The position numbers were made by a program, and so were the translations under genes. Below the pieces are notes generated by a model. That model saw only the letters and a program-made list of their open reading frames with translations, was not told the origin of the DNA and did not search any database. Positions 47,346-59,000 of a DNA stretch of 64,000 nt are shown here, piece by piece. How positions within the stretch are numbered: the first letter of the stretch is position 1; the number at the start of each line of letters is the position of its first letter. The DNA is from Sporomusa acidovorans (lineage in GTDB: Bacteria > Bacillota > Negativicutes > Sporomusales > Sporomusaceae), in assembly GCF_900101845.1 (NCBI RefSeq), contig NZ_FNAM01000007.1:83048-147047 (forward strand), read 5' to 3'.

Positions 47346-47738
47346 ATGAGAATATTAATAGCTGAAGATGACTTAGCCAGCAGAACGTTTATGTATAAGT
47401 TTCTTTCAGAATATGGCGAGTGCGATTTAACGGTTGACGGCATGGAGGCAATTGAGGCCTTTATGATGGCTCACAGTTTGCAGCAGCCCTATGATTTAAT
47501 TTGTCTGGACATCATGATGCCGAAAGTTGATGGGATAAAAGCTCTTAAAGTAATCAGGCAGCTTGAAGACCAACAGAATATTCCCGGGGACCGGCGGGCA
47601 AAAATAATTATGACGACAGCACTGAATGACACGGAAATGGTGCACGACTCGTTTAACACCGGTTGTGAAGCCTACGCCGCCAAACCGATCGATACGACAA
47701 AATTTATTGAAGTTATGCGCAATCTGAACGTGATTTAA
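47346..47738 (+). CDS. Single-domain response regulator
   Basis: CheY-like receiver of 130 residues (RILIAEDDLASRTFM, phospho-Asp in LICLDIMMPKVDGI, Thr in MTTALND, Lys in YAAKPIDTTKF). ATG at 47346 is preferred because the upstream ATG at 47340 abuts the AAGGGGGGG site. It follows the hybrid kinase by 20 bases, so it probably takes phosphate from it. It is the last gene of the operon. Confidence 0.92.
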   Translation: MRILIAEDDLASRTFMYKFLSEYGECDLTVDGMEAIEAFMMAHSLQQPYDLICLDIMMPKVDGIKALKVIRQLEDQQNIPGDRRAKIIMTTALNDTEMVHDSFNTGCEAYAAKPIDTTKFIEVMRNLNVI

Positions 47739-47742
47739 CGGT

Positions 47743-47770
47743 AAAAATCCCGCACCGGCGGGATTTTTTG
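47743..47770 (+). terminator. Terminator of the second chemosensory operon
   Basis: AAAATCCCGC pairs with GCGGGATTTT around a 5-base loop, followed by a T run. Confidence 0.9.
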
Positions 47771-47842
47771 TCAACAAGTATGCTATAGTATAATAGAAGT
47801 TTATATGCTTTAAGGTCGGATAATATTGGAGGAGAGCTTAGC

Positions 47843-48583
47843 GTGAATGATCTTTGCTATTTATATGAATGGTTGGGAAAATATATCAAAGGTTACTACA
47901 CAGACGACACATACATCATGGAGCGCGTACTGCTGAAGGAAAAACACAGCCGCGCTGTGGCGGAAAATAGCGTTCAACTCGCCGACTGGCTTGCTCTTAC
48001 CGGCAGGCAAAGGAAGGTGGCCGAAGTTATTGGGCTATTCCACGATCTGGCCCGCTTCCGGCAGGTTACGGAATACCGTACCTTTGTGGATTCCGATTCC
48101 TTTGATCATGGGGACGTCGGTGCGGCATTGCTGGCTGAAACGGGAATAATAAAGGATTTTTCAGAACCCGAGCAAGCCACTGTCGATTTTGCCATTAGAA
48201 TTCATAACAAAATGCTCATTCCGTCGACAACGCCGGAGAATGAATTAATGGCAAAGATCATCCGTGATGCCGATAAATTGGACATCTTCCGGATTTTACC
48301 GCCGGTGGCAGCCAATCATGATTATTCTCCTAAAATGCTGGAACAGCTAAAGATCGGTGGCTGCCTGTCCTATACGGACGTAAAGACCATGGCTGACAAA
48401 CGTCTGATTCGTCTGAGCTGGTTTTATGATATTAATTTTGACTGGACCTTACGGCAACTGGTGGCAGAGGGACAGCTGAACAGACAACTGGCAGCCTTGC
48501 CTGATACGGCAGAATGTAGCGAGATCAAGGCAAACATGCAAGCGTATATTGCCGGCAGACTCAACAAACAAGAAGACATGTAA
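47843..48583 (+). CDS. HD-domain hydrolase
   Basis: HD-superfamily metal-dependent phosphohydrolase of 246 residues. Ligands are seen in KEKHSRAVAENSVQLADWLA (His), VIGLFHDLARFRQ (His-Asp) and IIRDADKLDIFRIL (Asp). The substrate is unknown. GTG at 47843 has a GGAGGAGAG site upstream. It is a single gene whose 3' end lies in a hairpin shared with the convergent helicase. Confidence 0.88.
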   Translation: MNDLCYLYEWLGKYIKGYYTDDTYIMERVLLKEKHSRAVAENSVQLADWLALTGRQRKVAEVIGLFHDLARFRQVTEYRTFVDSDSFDHGDVGAALLAETGIIKDFSEPEQATVDFAIRIHNKMLIPSTTPENELMAKIIRDADKLDIFRILPPVAANHDYSPKMLEQLKIGGCLSYTDVKTMADKRLIRLSWFYDINFDWTLRQLVAEGQLNRQLAALPDTAECSEIKANMQAYIAGRLNKQEDM

Positions 48584-48615
48584 ACGGTTCGGGTAACCGC
48601 TTGCATGTCTTCTCG
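48571..48615. terminator. Shared terminator hairpin
   Basis: AGAAGACATG and CATGTCTTCT form the outer stem, and CGGTT/AACCG the inner stem. It overlaps the stop of the HD gene and serves both convergent genes. Confidence 0.7.
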
Positions 48616-48627
48616 TTATAACTGCTT

Positions 48628-50796
48628 TTATGTAAGCAGCGGGGAAAGGTTTCCCTGATAGAGGATATGAAGGTAATACATAGCGCGGGACAAGGCCACA
48701 TACAGGAGTTTGGCATCATGAAAATCGGCAGTGAATTTCTTAGCGGAAGCGTTCCAGATGATAACACCGTCAAATTCGAGGCCCTTGGCCAGCAGGATAG
48801 GAGCCACGGTGATGCCGCCCTGGTAATTGAGAGCGTTGCCGGTGATCAGATTCAGGCTGGTAAGATGGGGAGCGGTCTGTTGCAGGCTTTCATAGAGCTT
48901 CTGACTGTCGCTTTCCAGCTTGGTTAAAAGGCCAATGGATTTGCAACCCAAGTTTTGATATTCTTCGATAACTTCAGGAAGACGCTTAAGGGCTGTAAGC
49001 GGTGAAGAAGCTTGTTCAATGACCGGCTGCCGGCCAATTTCATAGACGGGGATAGCTTTTGACCGGCCGGTAGGGAGAACCTTATTAAATAAATCGACGA
49101 TTTCTTTCGCTGACCGGTAGCTGAAATTTACTTCATAATAGCGGCATTTGGCTGTGGCGAACACTTCTTTCAGCAATTCCTGCCAGCTGGCAAGTCCCCG
49201 GTCGGTGTGAATGGCCTGGGACATGTCCCCCATGATGGTAAAGGAACTGTTGCGGGACAGACGGGAGAGGATGATGTATTCCAACAGATTGCTGTCCTGG
49301 CCTTCGTCTACGGCAATATGATCGAACTTTTCGACATGGGCAAAGCCGTCAAGCAGGTATTTGAGATAGCAAAGGGGCGCTAAATCGTCCCGCTCGATAT
49401 GCCCGGTTGCGAGTAACGCCAGTGTATGGGACAAGAGAGCCTCTACTGGGACGCCGTGGGGCTTAACCTTGCGCCACGCCTGTTTGTCGCGAAACAGTTC
49501 CTTATAGCCGGTCAATAGGTCCAGCACCGGCCATTTGGCAAACTGTTGCGCAATAAACTTCTCGCCTTCGGCAGCATAGCGGGCTGCCGTTTTTTCATCT
49601 GCCCTTGCCTGGCCGCGCCTGGTTTTGGTTTCGTAGACTTCGATAAAGTTTTTAACCCGGAACCGGATGTATTTTTGCAATGATCCCAGCCGTTCGTTAT
49701 AGGGTACGGTCGCCCCCTCAAGCACCTTTGCCAACTGCTGCTCCCTGGTAATAATCAACTGATCGTCAAACAGCCGGATTTCTTTTAGTTGTACACAAAA
49801 CTTTTCCAGCTTTTTGTCCAAAAATGCTTCCATGACTTTAATTAATTCCGGGGTGCCTTTCCATTTCGCCAGGGCGGCCTGAGTGGCTGTTGGTGTTGCC
49901 GTGCGGCTGATAACCGGCTCAATTTGCATAATGGTTGCTGCCAGATCGGCAAAAGTCGTTTGTCTGACGTCCTGCGCGTCGATTTCCGGCAGCAATTCTG
50001 AGATGTAGTCAAGAAAGATCTTGTTTGGCGCGACAATGACCAGTTTTGCCGGATTGAGTTTTTCATTATAGAGCAGGTAGGATAAGCGGTGCAGCCCGAT
50101 CGTACTTTTGCCGGAGCCGGCTACCCCCTGAATGATGGTCACTTGATTGAGCGGTTCCCGGATAATCTGGTTTTGTTCGGCACGGATGGAAGTCACAATA
50201 TCCTTAAGCTTGTCACCGGCCCCGGTTAACAGCCGCTCCAAGAGAAAAGGGTCGGCGATAAGCGATTCCTGTTGGCGGGACATGATTTTGCTCAACAGAT
50301 TGTCCTCCGACATGGAGAGCAGCGAGCCGTCTTCAATTTTATACTGTCGTTTCAGCCTGACATCACCGGTGTAGGTGTAGCGGTCCAGCACTTCGTAGCT
50401 GGCCCGTCCGTCCTGGCATTCATAAAAAATGGTGGACACCGGGTCACGCCAGTCAAATACCAAAATATCTTTGACACTTTCAATATCCAGTTTCGCTACT
50501 TTCGTCCGGCCAATGTAGTATTGATCAAAGTCTTCAGCCCCATCCTCCCGGAAATCTACCCGGCCAAAATAAGGCGTGTCCATTGCCTTGGCGATATCGG
50601 CGGCTTTAACGGCATGGTCGCTTTTCATCAGCGAGTGAACATAGGCGCTCACCTCATCTTTTTTGGAGAGCGACTGGTTGATTTTATGGACACGGTCCTC
50701 CATGTCGTTTTCAAGATCGTTAATGATTTGTTTCATAGCTTGGATGGTTTCGGCTAAGTGTTGTTGTTCCCAGGGAAAATCGGGATGGTTGCTCAT
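48628..50796 (-). CDS. HelD/UvrD-type superfamily 1 helicase
   Basis: A 722-residue SF1 ATPase resembling Firmicute HelD, which frees stalled RNA polymerase from DNA. An N-terminal coiled coil (HLAETIQAMKQIINDLENDM onward) precedes the helicase parts: Walker A QGVAGSGKSTIGLHRLSYLL, DEGQD motif HIAVDEGQDSNLLEYI, MGDMSQAIHTDRG and LLAKGLEFDGVIIW near the C-terminus. VALSRAMYYLHI is the motif VI. The large insertion between motifs Ia and II is in the usual place. It is a single gene with its own promoter. Confidence 0.92.
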   Translation of the reverse strand: MSNHPDFPWEQQHLAETIQAMKQIINDLENDMEDRVHKINQSLSKKDEVSAYVHSLMKSDHAVKAADIAKAMDTPYFGRVDFREDGAEDFDQYYIGRTKVAKLDIESVKDILVFDWRDPVSTIFYECQDGRASYEVLDRYTYTGDVRLKRQYKIEDGSLLSMSEDNLLSKIMSRQQESLIADPFLLERLLTGAGDKLKDIVTSIRAEQNQIIREPLNQVTIIQGVAGSGKSTIGLHRLSYLLYNEKLNPAKLVIVAPNKIFLDYISELLPEIDAQDVRQTTFADLAATIMQIEPVISRTATPTATQAALAKWKGTPELIKVMEAFLDKKLEKFCVQLKEIRLFDDQLIITREQQLAKVLEGATVPYNERLGSLQKYIRFRVKNFIEVYETKTRRGQARADEKTAARYAAEGEKFIAQQFAKWPVLDLLTGYKELFRDKQAWRKVKPHGVPVEALLSHTLALLATGHIERDDLAPLCYLKYLLDGFAHVEKFDHIAVDEGQDSNLLEYIILSRLSRNSSFTIMGDMSQAIHTDRGLASWQELLKEVFATAKCRYYEVNFSYRSAKEIVDLFNKVLPTGRSKAIPVYEIGRQPVIEQASSPLTALKRLPEVIEEYQNLGCKSIGLLTKLESDSQKLYESLQQTAPHLTSLNLITGNALNYQGGITVAPILLAKGLEFDGVIIWNASAKKFTADFHDAKLLYVALSRAMYYLHILYQGNLSPLLT

Positions 50797-50845
50797 CTAT
50801 TTTACCTCGCGTTATCGTAACATTATCTTATAAGTCTGCTAGAAT

Positions 50846-50875
50846 AGTATAGGCCGTTATTATTGTGTTTAGCAA
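50846..50875 (-). promoter_or_regulatory. Likely promoter of the HelD-type gene
   Basis: On the minus strand TTGCTA (50870-50875) and TATACT (50846-50851) are 18 bases apart, about 50 bases before the ATG. Confidence 0.5.
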
Positions 50876-51330
50876 GCGGATTTTCTTATGCTTACCAAGT
50901 TTTTACCCGGAAATTCGACTGGGAGAGAGGGCTGAGTCAATTATCGGACAAGCCGGGTGTAACCGAAGGTGAATAATCAATCCGCGTATTTCCCGATTAG
51001 TGGAATACGGATTTTGTTTTGGCTTAGCTTGGTACGTGAGACGCGTATGAATAGCAGTAGTCATGGAAATATAAAGAATTTATTATAAAATTAGCAAAAA
51101 ATCGGAGGGAATTTATGGACTTATAGGGAAATATATACATATAGTGAGCTTTATGGAATTTATTAATTGCAATCAATAATCACTACTTTTTTCTTTTCGA
51201 AACATATAGTAGCCAATAAAGGTTTACAGGCAGGGTGTTAGTAAAAGCACAAGTCAAGGGCGCCAGCAGTGGAGCGTTACGAACACCCTGACAGCTGGGG
51301 ATCTTTATTGGATTTCATCTAGGAAATCTG
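50876..51330 (+). other. Leader region of the two-partner secretion operon
   Basis: No gene is seen in these 455 bases. An imperfect hairpin AATCCG..GTATT..CC / GGAATACGGATT at about 50979-51013 is followed by TTTTGTTTT and may be an attenuator or terminator. The A/T-rich centre (51060-51200) may hold the promoter, but no convincing pair of hexamers was found. The last 100 bases hold the pseudoknot candidate listed separately. Confidence 0.4.
51231..51298 (+). ncRNA. Candidate pseudoknot RNA before tpsB
   Basis: CAGGGTGTT (51231-51239) pairs perfectly with AACACCCTG (51282-51290). CCAGC inside the enclosed loop (51263-51267) can pair with GCTGG just outside (51294-51298), giving an H-type pseudoknot. 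It ends 33 bases before the tpsB start, where it could control translation. Confidence 0.35.
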
Positions 51331-53040
51331 GTGTGCCAAATGAATGATTCCCGGTATAAACAATGCATCAAGCTAGGCCTGGGGATTCTACTTATCCTCA
51401 TTACCGCCACAAACCTCACCTGGGCGGCACCGCCTACTCGAACCGATATCGAAGATCAAAACCGCAAGGCGCGTCAGGCAGACCAGGAACGCAGCCTGCG
51501 CCAGCAAAAAAAAGATGTTTTCCTGCAAAAAGAAAAAACAGGCCCAGCCGCCGTCGTTTTGCCGGTGGAAACGCCCAGCTTCCTGATTCATACCATTAAT
51601 ATCGCGGGCGACGAAACGGGGAAGTTTCCCTGGATAAAAGAACTCACCGGCAAGTATCAGGGTCAGAAAATTGGCTGGCAGGGGATCAACATCATTGTCA
51701 AAAACCTGACCAACGCCTTCATTGACCGCGGCTATGTTACAACAAGGGTACTGATCCCGCAACAGGATATATCATCTGGTGTACTCACTCTGCAGGTAGT
51801 TCCCGGGACCATAAAGGACTTCAAGCTAGCTGATCCCACGATTCGGGTGGATTGGAAAAGCGCCTTTCCGGCAAGACCGGGCGATATTCTCAACCTGCGC
51901 GACCTGGAACAGGGACTCGAACAATTGAAGCGCCTTCCCTCGCAAGACGCGGAAATGCAGCTCTTGCCCGGGGACAAGCCTGGCGAATCCATTGTGCAAA
52001 TCACCGTCAAACGGAAAAAGCCGTGGAAAATAGCGCTTTCCTTAGACGATTCCGGCAGCAAAGCCACCGGCAAGCTGCAAGCCGCAGCAACCTTTTCTCT
52101 GGATAACCTCTTGGGCAGCAACGACCTATTCAACATTTCCTTGAACCATGACGCCGAAAACAAAGGCGACCGGTACGGCACCCGGGGCGACAGCTTCAGC
52201 TATTCCTTTCCCCAGGGCTACTGGACCTATTCCGTGACCGGTTACGCCTATAAATACCACCAGACTATTGAGAGCCAGGGAACGACCTTCGTGTCCTCCG
52301 GCCGTAGCCGCAACCTTGAAATCAAAGCCGAAAAATTAATCTACCGCGACCAGACCCAGAAAAACACACTGGCCGTCAGCCTGATCAAATCCATAAGCAA
52401 CTCCTTCATTGACGATACCGAAATCGAAATTCAGCGGCGCCGAACCACCGCGGCTCAGTTCGCCTTCAACCATAAGCAGTACAACGGCCAGGCCGTGCTC
52501 GACTACACAGTAGCCTACAAGCGGGGCGTGCCCTGGCTGGGGGCCCAGGACGACCCCTATGCCAGTGATCCCGGCGAGCCAACCACCCGTTACAACATCT
52601 GGACCCTGGATGCCAGTCTGACCACCCCCGTTACCCTCGGCCAGACCCAAGCCAGCTACACCGCCAGCTTGCACGGGCAATACACCAAAGACAGGCTGTA
52701 TGCCGCCGAATTCCTCAGCATCGGCAACCGCTACACCGTAAGGGGTTTTAACGGCGAACAGACCCTGGCCGCCGAAAACGGCTGGTATCTGCGCAACGAA
52801 CTGAGTGTGCCCGTAAAGCAAACCGGCCAGGAAGTCTACCTGGCCTTAGACATCGGACAGATCAGCGGGACCTCTGCCGGTCAAGCCCCCGGTAAAAGCC
52901 TGATTGGCTCCAGCCTGGGCCTTCGCGGCCAGCTGGGCGGCGCCCAATACGATGTATTCCTCGGCGTTCCCCTTAAACGGCCGTCCGGCCTCGACGTTCC
53001 GCACCATGTTTGCGGCTTCCAATTCATATATCAGCTATAA
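51331..53040 (+). CDS. TpsB/ShlB-family outer-membrane transporter (two-partner secretion)
   Basis: Omp85-type barrel that exports the neighbouring TpsA protein across the outer membrane. A signal peptide (to about residue 32, LTWA-A) is followed by a Gln/Lys/Arg-rich helix, a POTRA region (FLIHTINIAGDE.., VTTRVLIPQQDISSGVLTLQVVPG) and a 16-strand-type barrel. The conserved VRGF motif of loop 6 is at about 470-473. The protein ends GFQFIYQL with an aromatic-rich last strand. The 569 residues are normal. GTG 51331 lies 5 bases after AGGAA; ATG 51340 is the alternative. The tpsA gene follows after 34 bases. Confidence 0.92.
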   Translation: MCQMNDSRYKQCIKLGLGILLILITATNLTWAAPPTRTDIEDQNRKARQADQERSLRQQKKDVFLQKEKTGPAAVVLPVETPSFLIHTINIAGDETGKFPWIKELTGKYQGQKIGWQGINIIVKNLTNAFIDRGYVTTRVLIPQQDISSGVLTLQVVPGTIKDFKLADPTIRVDWKSAFPARPGDILNLRDLEQGLEQLKRLPSQDAEMQLLPGDKPGESIVQITVKRKKPWKIALSLDDSGSKATGKLQAAATFSLDNLLGSNDLFNISLNHDAENKGDRYGTRGDSFSYSFPQGYWTYSVTGYAYKYHQTIESQGTTFVSSGRSRNLEIKAEKLIYRDQTQKNTLAVSLIKSISNSFIDDTEIEIQRRRTTAAQFAFNHKQYNGQAVLDYTVAYKRGVPWLGAQDDPYASDPGEPTTRYNIWTLDASLTTPVTLGQTQASYTASLHGQYTKDRLYAAEFLSIGNRYTVRGFNGEQTLAAENGWYLRNELSVPVKQTGQEVYLALDIGQISGTSAGQAPGKSLIGSSLGLRGQLGGAQYDVFLGVPLKRPSGLDVPHHVCGFQFIYQL

Positions 53041-53074
53041 ATAGCGGGAAATCATATCTCATGGAGGAGATCAT

Positions 53075-56000
53075 ATGATTGGTTTTTCATCAGGGAAGAG
53101 AAATTTAAACAAATTCATCGCTTGGTTCACCTTGGCCGTATTCAGCCTGCAGCCCGTCGGTGCGGCCGCGCAGGTTGCAGCCGATCCCCAGGCGCCGGCC
53201 AATAACCGGCCGGTAGTAGACAGTGCGCCGAACGGAACGCCTGTCATACAGATCAACACGCCTTCCGCGGCCGGCGTCTCGCGCAATCTGTATCAACAAT
53301 TTGATATAACAGCGAAAGGCCTTATTCTCAATAACTCCTTCAAACTAACCACAACCCAGCTCGCCGGCTACATCCAGGGCAACCCTAACCTGGCCGGCGG
53401 CGCCGCCCGCCTCATCCTTAACGAAGTCACCGGCAATCACATCAGTAACCTGCGCGGTTATCTCGAAGTCGCCGGCCAGCGGGCCGATGTCATCATCGCC
53501 AACCGGAGCGGCATCGTCGGCAATGGCTTTGGCTTCATTAATACTAACCGAGGCGTCCTGACCACCGGTGTGCCCGTCTTTGGCGGCAGCGGCAGTCTGG
53601 ACGCCTTTCGTGTTACCAGGGGCCAGATCAGCGTTCAAGGCACCGGCATCGACGCCACCGGCGCCGACCGGGTTGACCTCATCAGCCGGGCCGTCAACTT
53701 CAACGCCGGCATCTGGGCCAAAGAACTTAACGTTGTGACCGGCAGCAACAACGTAGCCTATAACACCCTAAAGCCCCAAACGGTTGCCGGCGAAGGGGAC
53801 CAGCCCCAAGTGGCCCTTGACGTCAGCGCCTTAGGCGGCATGTACGCCAACAAAATCAAACTCGTGGGCACCGAACGGGGTGTGGGCGTCAACAGCCGGG
53901 GAACGCTATCGGCTGCGGGCGACCTTATCCTCACCAACGAAGGCAAAATCACCCTCAGCGGCCCCACTAACACCACTGGCAACCTCACGATAAATACAAC
54001 CGACACCCTCACGAACCAGGGGACAACCTACGCCCAGGGCAACACCCGCGTTACCGGCAGTACCGTAACCAATACCGGCGTACTGGCTGCCGGGCAAAAC
54101 ACCCAAATCTCAGCGCAAACCATGCAGTCCACCGGCACCTTGGCCGCCGGCCTCCGTAGCGACGGCACCGTCGGCACCAGCGGTGACCTGAATCTTGCTG
54201 CCACCGGCACAGTAAGTGCCACTGGCAACAACATCGCCGCCGGCAACCTCACCGAAACCGGGGCGGCAATCGACCACCGCGGCGCAAACACCTACGCCGG
54301 CCAGGCGGCTGCCGTCACCGCAACCAGCGGGAATATCAACCATACCGGTGCGGCCTTACAGGCCGGCGGGGCCTTAACCATGAGCGCTGCCGGTTCGGTC
54401 ACCAACGATAAAAGCGTGAACGGCACCGCCGGTCAAATTACGGCCGGCAACATCGCCATAACGGCCGCTGGCATTAGCAATAAGGGCGGGAGTATTGCCC
54501 AGACCGGTGCCGGTGCCACCTACCTTATTGCCGCCAATACGATCGACAATACCGAAGGCACCGTCGCCACCAACGGTTCCTCCCTTAGCCTTAAAGCCAA
54601 TACCGTGACAAATAACCAGGGGAAAATACAGCATGCCGGGACCGACAAGCTGATGATCAACACCGGCGGTGACATGACCAACCATAACGGTACCATCCGG
54701 AGCAATGGCCAAACCAGCGTTAGCAGCCAGAACCTCGACAATACCCAGGGTACGGTTGCCGCCCAAAAAGAGCTGGCAATCACCGCCGCTGCTGTGGACA
54801 ATACCCAGGGAACCCTAGCCGCTGCTGATGCCCTGAGCCTCTCAGCCACCGGCGCTATTCATAATCAACAAGGCATCATCCAGGCGGGTAAAAGCCTATC
54901 CGTCAGCTCCCAGGCCTTAAATAACACGAGCGGTCAAATCATCAACCTTGACGCAAGTGACACCACTATAACGGTGAAGGACAGTTTGCAAAACCAATCC
55001 GGCCTCATCGGCGGCAACGGCGATGTACACGTTACAGCGCACGACGTAGCAAGCCAAGGCGGCCGGATTATCGCCCACAACAACCTTACGATTACAAGCG
55101 GGCAAAGCACCGACAATACCCGGGGCACAATCTCTGCCGGGCAAGCTATTCATTTCAACCAAAGTAAGGCCAGCCTGACCAATGGCGGCGGCACAATAAC
55201 TGCCGGCGGGGCTTTACAAATCCAGGCGGCGACCGTGGACAATACCGGCGGCAAACTGGCGGCCAACCAAGATGTTACCCTCACTGCCCAAAACCTAACC
55301 GGCAGCGGCCAGACGGTCGCCGGCCAGGATATTACCCTAGCTCTGACCGGCGATCTGGTAAATAGCAGCGGCGGCCAGCTCAAAGCTAACCGCGACCTGA
55401 ACATTAATGCCGGCGGTATGGTGACGAATCAGGGAAGCATCACAGCTGTCGGAAACGCCAACATAGCAAGCGGTTCTATCACCAATGAGGCCGACGCCGT
55501 CCTGGCGTCCGGCGACAGCCTGACCCTTGCCGCTGCCGGCACTATCGCTAACAGTGGTCAGCTAGCCGGCAAGGCGGTTGCTGTAAGTGCCTTACATGTA
55601 ACCAACACCGGCAGCGTGAGTGCCGCTACGTTACAAACAGTGGCCAACAGCCTGGCAAACAGCGGGCGGATAACCAGCACCAACAATATGAACCTGCTGG
55701 TTCAGGGGGACCTCGTTAACCAGGGAGTCATGTATGCGCAGGGAAATACCAACATTACGGATGTACATACCCTTACTAACAGCGGTGTGCTGGCTGCTGC
55801 CCACAACCTAACCATCGCGGCCAGCGAAGTGGCGTCGACCGGCTCGCTGGGTGCAGGGATTGCCAGTGACGGCAGTGTTGGTGACGTAGGTAACCTCACC
55901 GTTACTGCTAGCGGCACCCTTAGCAGTCAGGGGCAGACCTTGGCCGGCGGCAACCTCACCCTTACTGGCGGCAGCCTGGATCTGAGCGGCGGCAAAACCT

Positions 56001-59000
56001 CCGCCGGCGGCCTAGCCGGCATCACGGCCATCGCCGGCGACATCAACAATACCGGCGGCAGTATAAAAGTTGGCCGTACCTTAACCGTAAACGCCGGCGT
56101 CGCCCTAAAGAATGATGCGGCGGCCAATGGCAGCCAGGGCCAGATCGTTGCCGAAAAAGTGGCCGTCACTGCCAAGAACGTCAGCAATAGAGGCGGCAGC
56201 ATTAAGCAGCTTGGTGCGGCAGCAACCAGCCTGAAGGTAACCAGCATCGACAACACCGGCGGCACCCTGGCCACCAACGGCGAATCCCTGACACTGGCAG
56301 CGGCGGAAATCAAAAATAACGGGGGACAAATCCAGCACGCCGGCACCGGGGCTTTGGTCATAAAAACAAGCGGTGATATTGAAAACAAAAACGGTCTCAT
56401 CGCCGGCAACGGCAGCGCCAGCCTGGAAGGGCAAACCATTGATAATAGCCAGGGCACGGTTATCGTTCAAAAAGCAATGAAGATCACGGCCGGCGCCGTT
56501 AACAATGAGCAAGGCACCTTGACCGGCGCCGATCAAGTAACCCTGACAGCCGCCGGAGCCGTGAACAACCGGCAGGGCATTCTGCAGGCAGGCAAAGGCT
56601 TGGCTATTAGTTCCCGGTCACTCGCTAATACCGGCGGCAAAGTCATTAATCTCGACACTGGTCATACGAAAATAACAGTAACGGAAAGCCTGCAAAATGG
56701 TTCCGGCCTCATAGGCGGCAACGGTGATGTCGACATTACGGGCCAAAGCCTGAGCAACCAGGGCGGCCGGATTACTGCCCAAAAGAGCCTAACCCTCACC
56801 AGTGAACAAACCACCGATAATACTGGCGGCACCATCGCTGCCGGTCAGAATATCACCCTCTGGCAAAGTGGGGCTAACCTGACCAATCAGGACGGCACAA
56901 TCAGCGCCGGCGGCATTCTGCAAATCCAGGCGGCGGCCGTGGATAATACCAAGGGGAATATCGCGGCCAATAACGATGTCACCCTCACAGCCCAAAGCCT
57001 GAACGGTAACGGCCAGACGCTGGCCGGCGGGGACTTAGCCATAACCGTAACCGGCAGTCTGACCAATAGCGTCGGCGGCCAGTTCCAAGCCAACCGCGAC
57101 CTGAACATTAATGCCGGCGGTGCGGTGACAAACCGGGGAAGCATCACGGCCGTTAGGAACGCTGCTCTGATGGGCGGTTCTATCACGAATGAGGCCGACG
57201 CCGTCCTGGCGTCCGGCGACAGCCTGACCCTTGCCGCTGCCGGCACTATCGATAACAGCGGCCAGTTAGCGGGACATGATGTTTCAGTAAGTGCCTTACA
57301 GGCAACTAACGCTGGCACCGTGAGTGCCGCTGCGTTAACAATAGCGGTTAACGGCCTGAAAAACAGTGGCCGAATGAATAGTACCACCGCTATGAACCTG
57401 CAGGTTCAGTGGGACCTCGTTAACCAAGGCGTCATGTACGCGCAAGAAAATACGAATATTACGGATGTACATACCCTTACCAATAGCGGCGTGCTGGCCG
57501 CTGCCCACAACCTAACTATCGCGGCCAGCGAAGTGGCGTCGACCGGCTCGCTGGGTGCCGGGATTACCAGTGACGGCAGCGTTGGCGACGCGGGCAATCT
57601 CACCGTTACCGCTGGCGGCGTTGTTGCCAGCCAGGGGCAGACCTTGGCCGGCGGCAACCTCACCCTGAGCGGCGGCAGCCTGGATCTGAGCGGCGGCAGA
57701 ACCTCCGCCGGCGGCCTAGCCGACATCACGGCCACAGCCGGCGACATCAACAATACCGGCGGCAGCATAAAAGTTGGCCGTACCTTAACCGTAAACGCCG
57801 GCTTCGCCATAAAGAATGATGCGGCGGCCAATGGCAGCCAGGGCCAGATCATTGCCGAAAAAGTGGCTGTTACCGCCAAGAGTATCAGCAATAGAGGCGG
57901 CAGCATGAAGCAGCTTGGTGCGGAAGCTACCAGCCTGAAGGTAACCAGCATCGACAACACCGGCGGTACCCTGGCCACCAACGGCGCGTCCCTGACACTG
58001 GCAGCCAATGAAATCAAAAATAACGGGGGACAAATCCAGCACGCCGGCACCGGGGCTTTGGTCATCAAAACAACCGGTGCCCTGGAAAACAAAAACGGCC
58101 TCATCGCCGGCAACGGCAGCGCCAGCCTGGAAGGGCAAACCATAGACAATACCCAGGGCACGGTTATCGCTCAAAAAGCAATGAAGATCACGGCCGGCGC
58201 CGTCAACAATGAACAAGGCACCTTGTCCGGCGCCGATCAAGTAACCCTGACAGCCGCCGGCGCCGTGAACAACCGGCAGGGCATTCTGCAGGCAGGCAAA
58301 GGCTTGAATCTGAGTTCCCGGTCACTCAACAATACCGGTGGCAAAATCATTAACCTGGATACCAGTCACACCCAAATCCAGGTAACAGAGAGTCTGCAAA
58401 ATGATTCCGGTCTGCTGGGCGGCAACGGCGATGTCGACATTACAAGCCAAAGCCTGAGCAACCAGGGCGGCTGGATCACTGCCAAAAATAACCTGATACT
58501 CACCAGTGAACAATACACCGACAATACCGGCGGCACCATTCTTTCCGGGCAGGATCTAAGTCTTAAACAGGCTGGGGCTAATCTGAGCAATACGGCAGGG
58601 ACAATCACTGCCGGCAGAAATTTGGCAATTCAGGCGGCGGCCGTCGATAATACCGCCGGTAATCTGGCGGCAAACCAGGATATCATTCTCACCGCGCAAA
58701 GTCTGAACGGCAACGGTCAGACACTGGCCGGTGAGGATATAGCCATAACCGTGACCGGCAGTCTGACCAACAGTGCCGGCGGTCAGTTTAAGGCCAACCG
58801 CGACTTGAACGTAACTGCTGGCGGTGCGCTGATCAATCAGGGGAACATGATAGCGGTCAGAAACGCCACACTAGTAGGCAGTTCTCTTACCAATGACACG
58901 AATGCCGCCCTAGCGACAGGAAGTACGTTGACCCTTTCGACGGCCGGCAAGGTAGCTAACCGCGGTCAGCTAGCCGGCAAAGATGTTTCTGTAAGCGCGT

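Noticed and set aside
54374..58161. Long minus-strand open frames within the haemagglutinin region (up to about 250 codons)
   Set aside because: They mirror the plus-strand gene, recur at the same place in each tandem unit, have repetitive Pro/Leu/Val-rich products and no ribosome sites. They are composition shadows.
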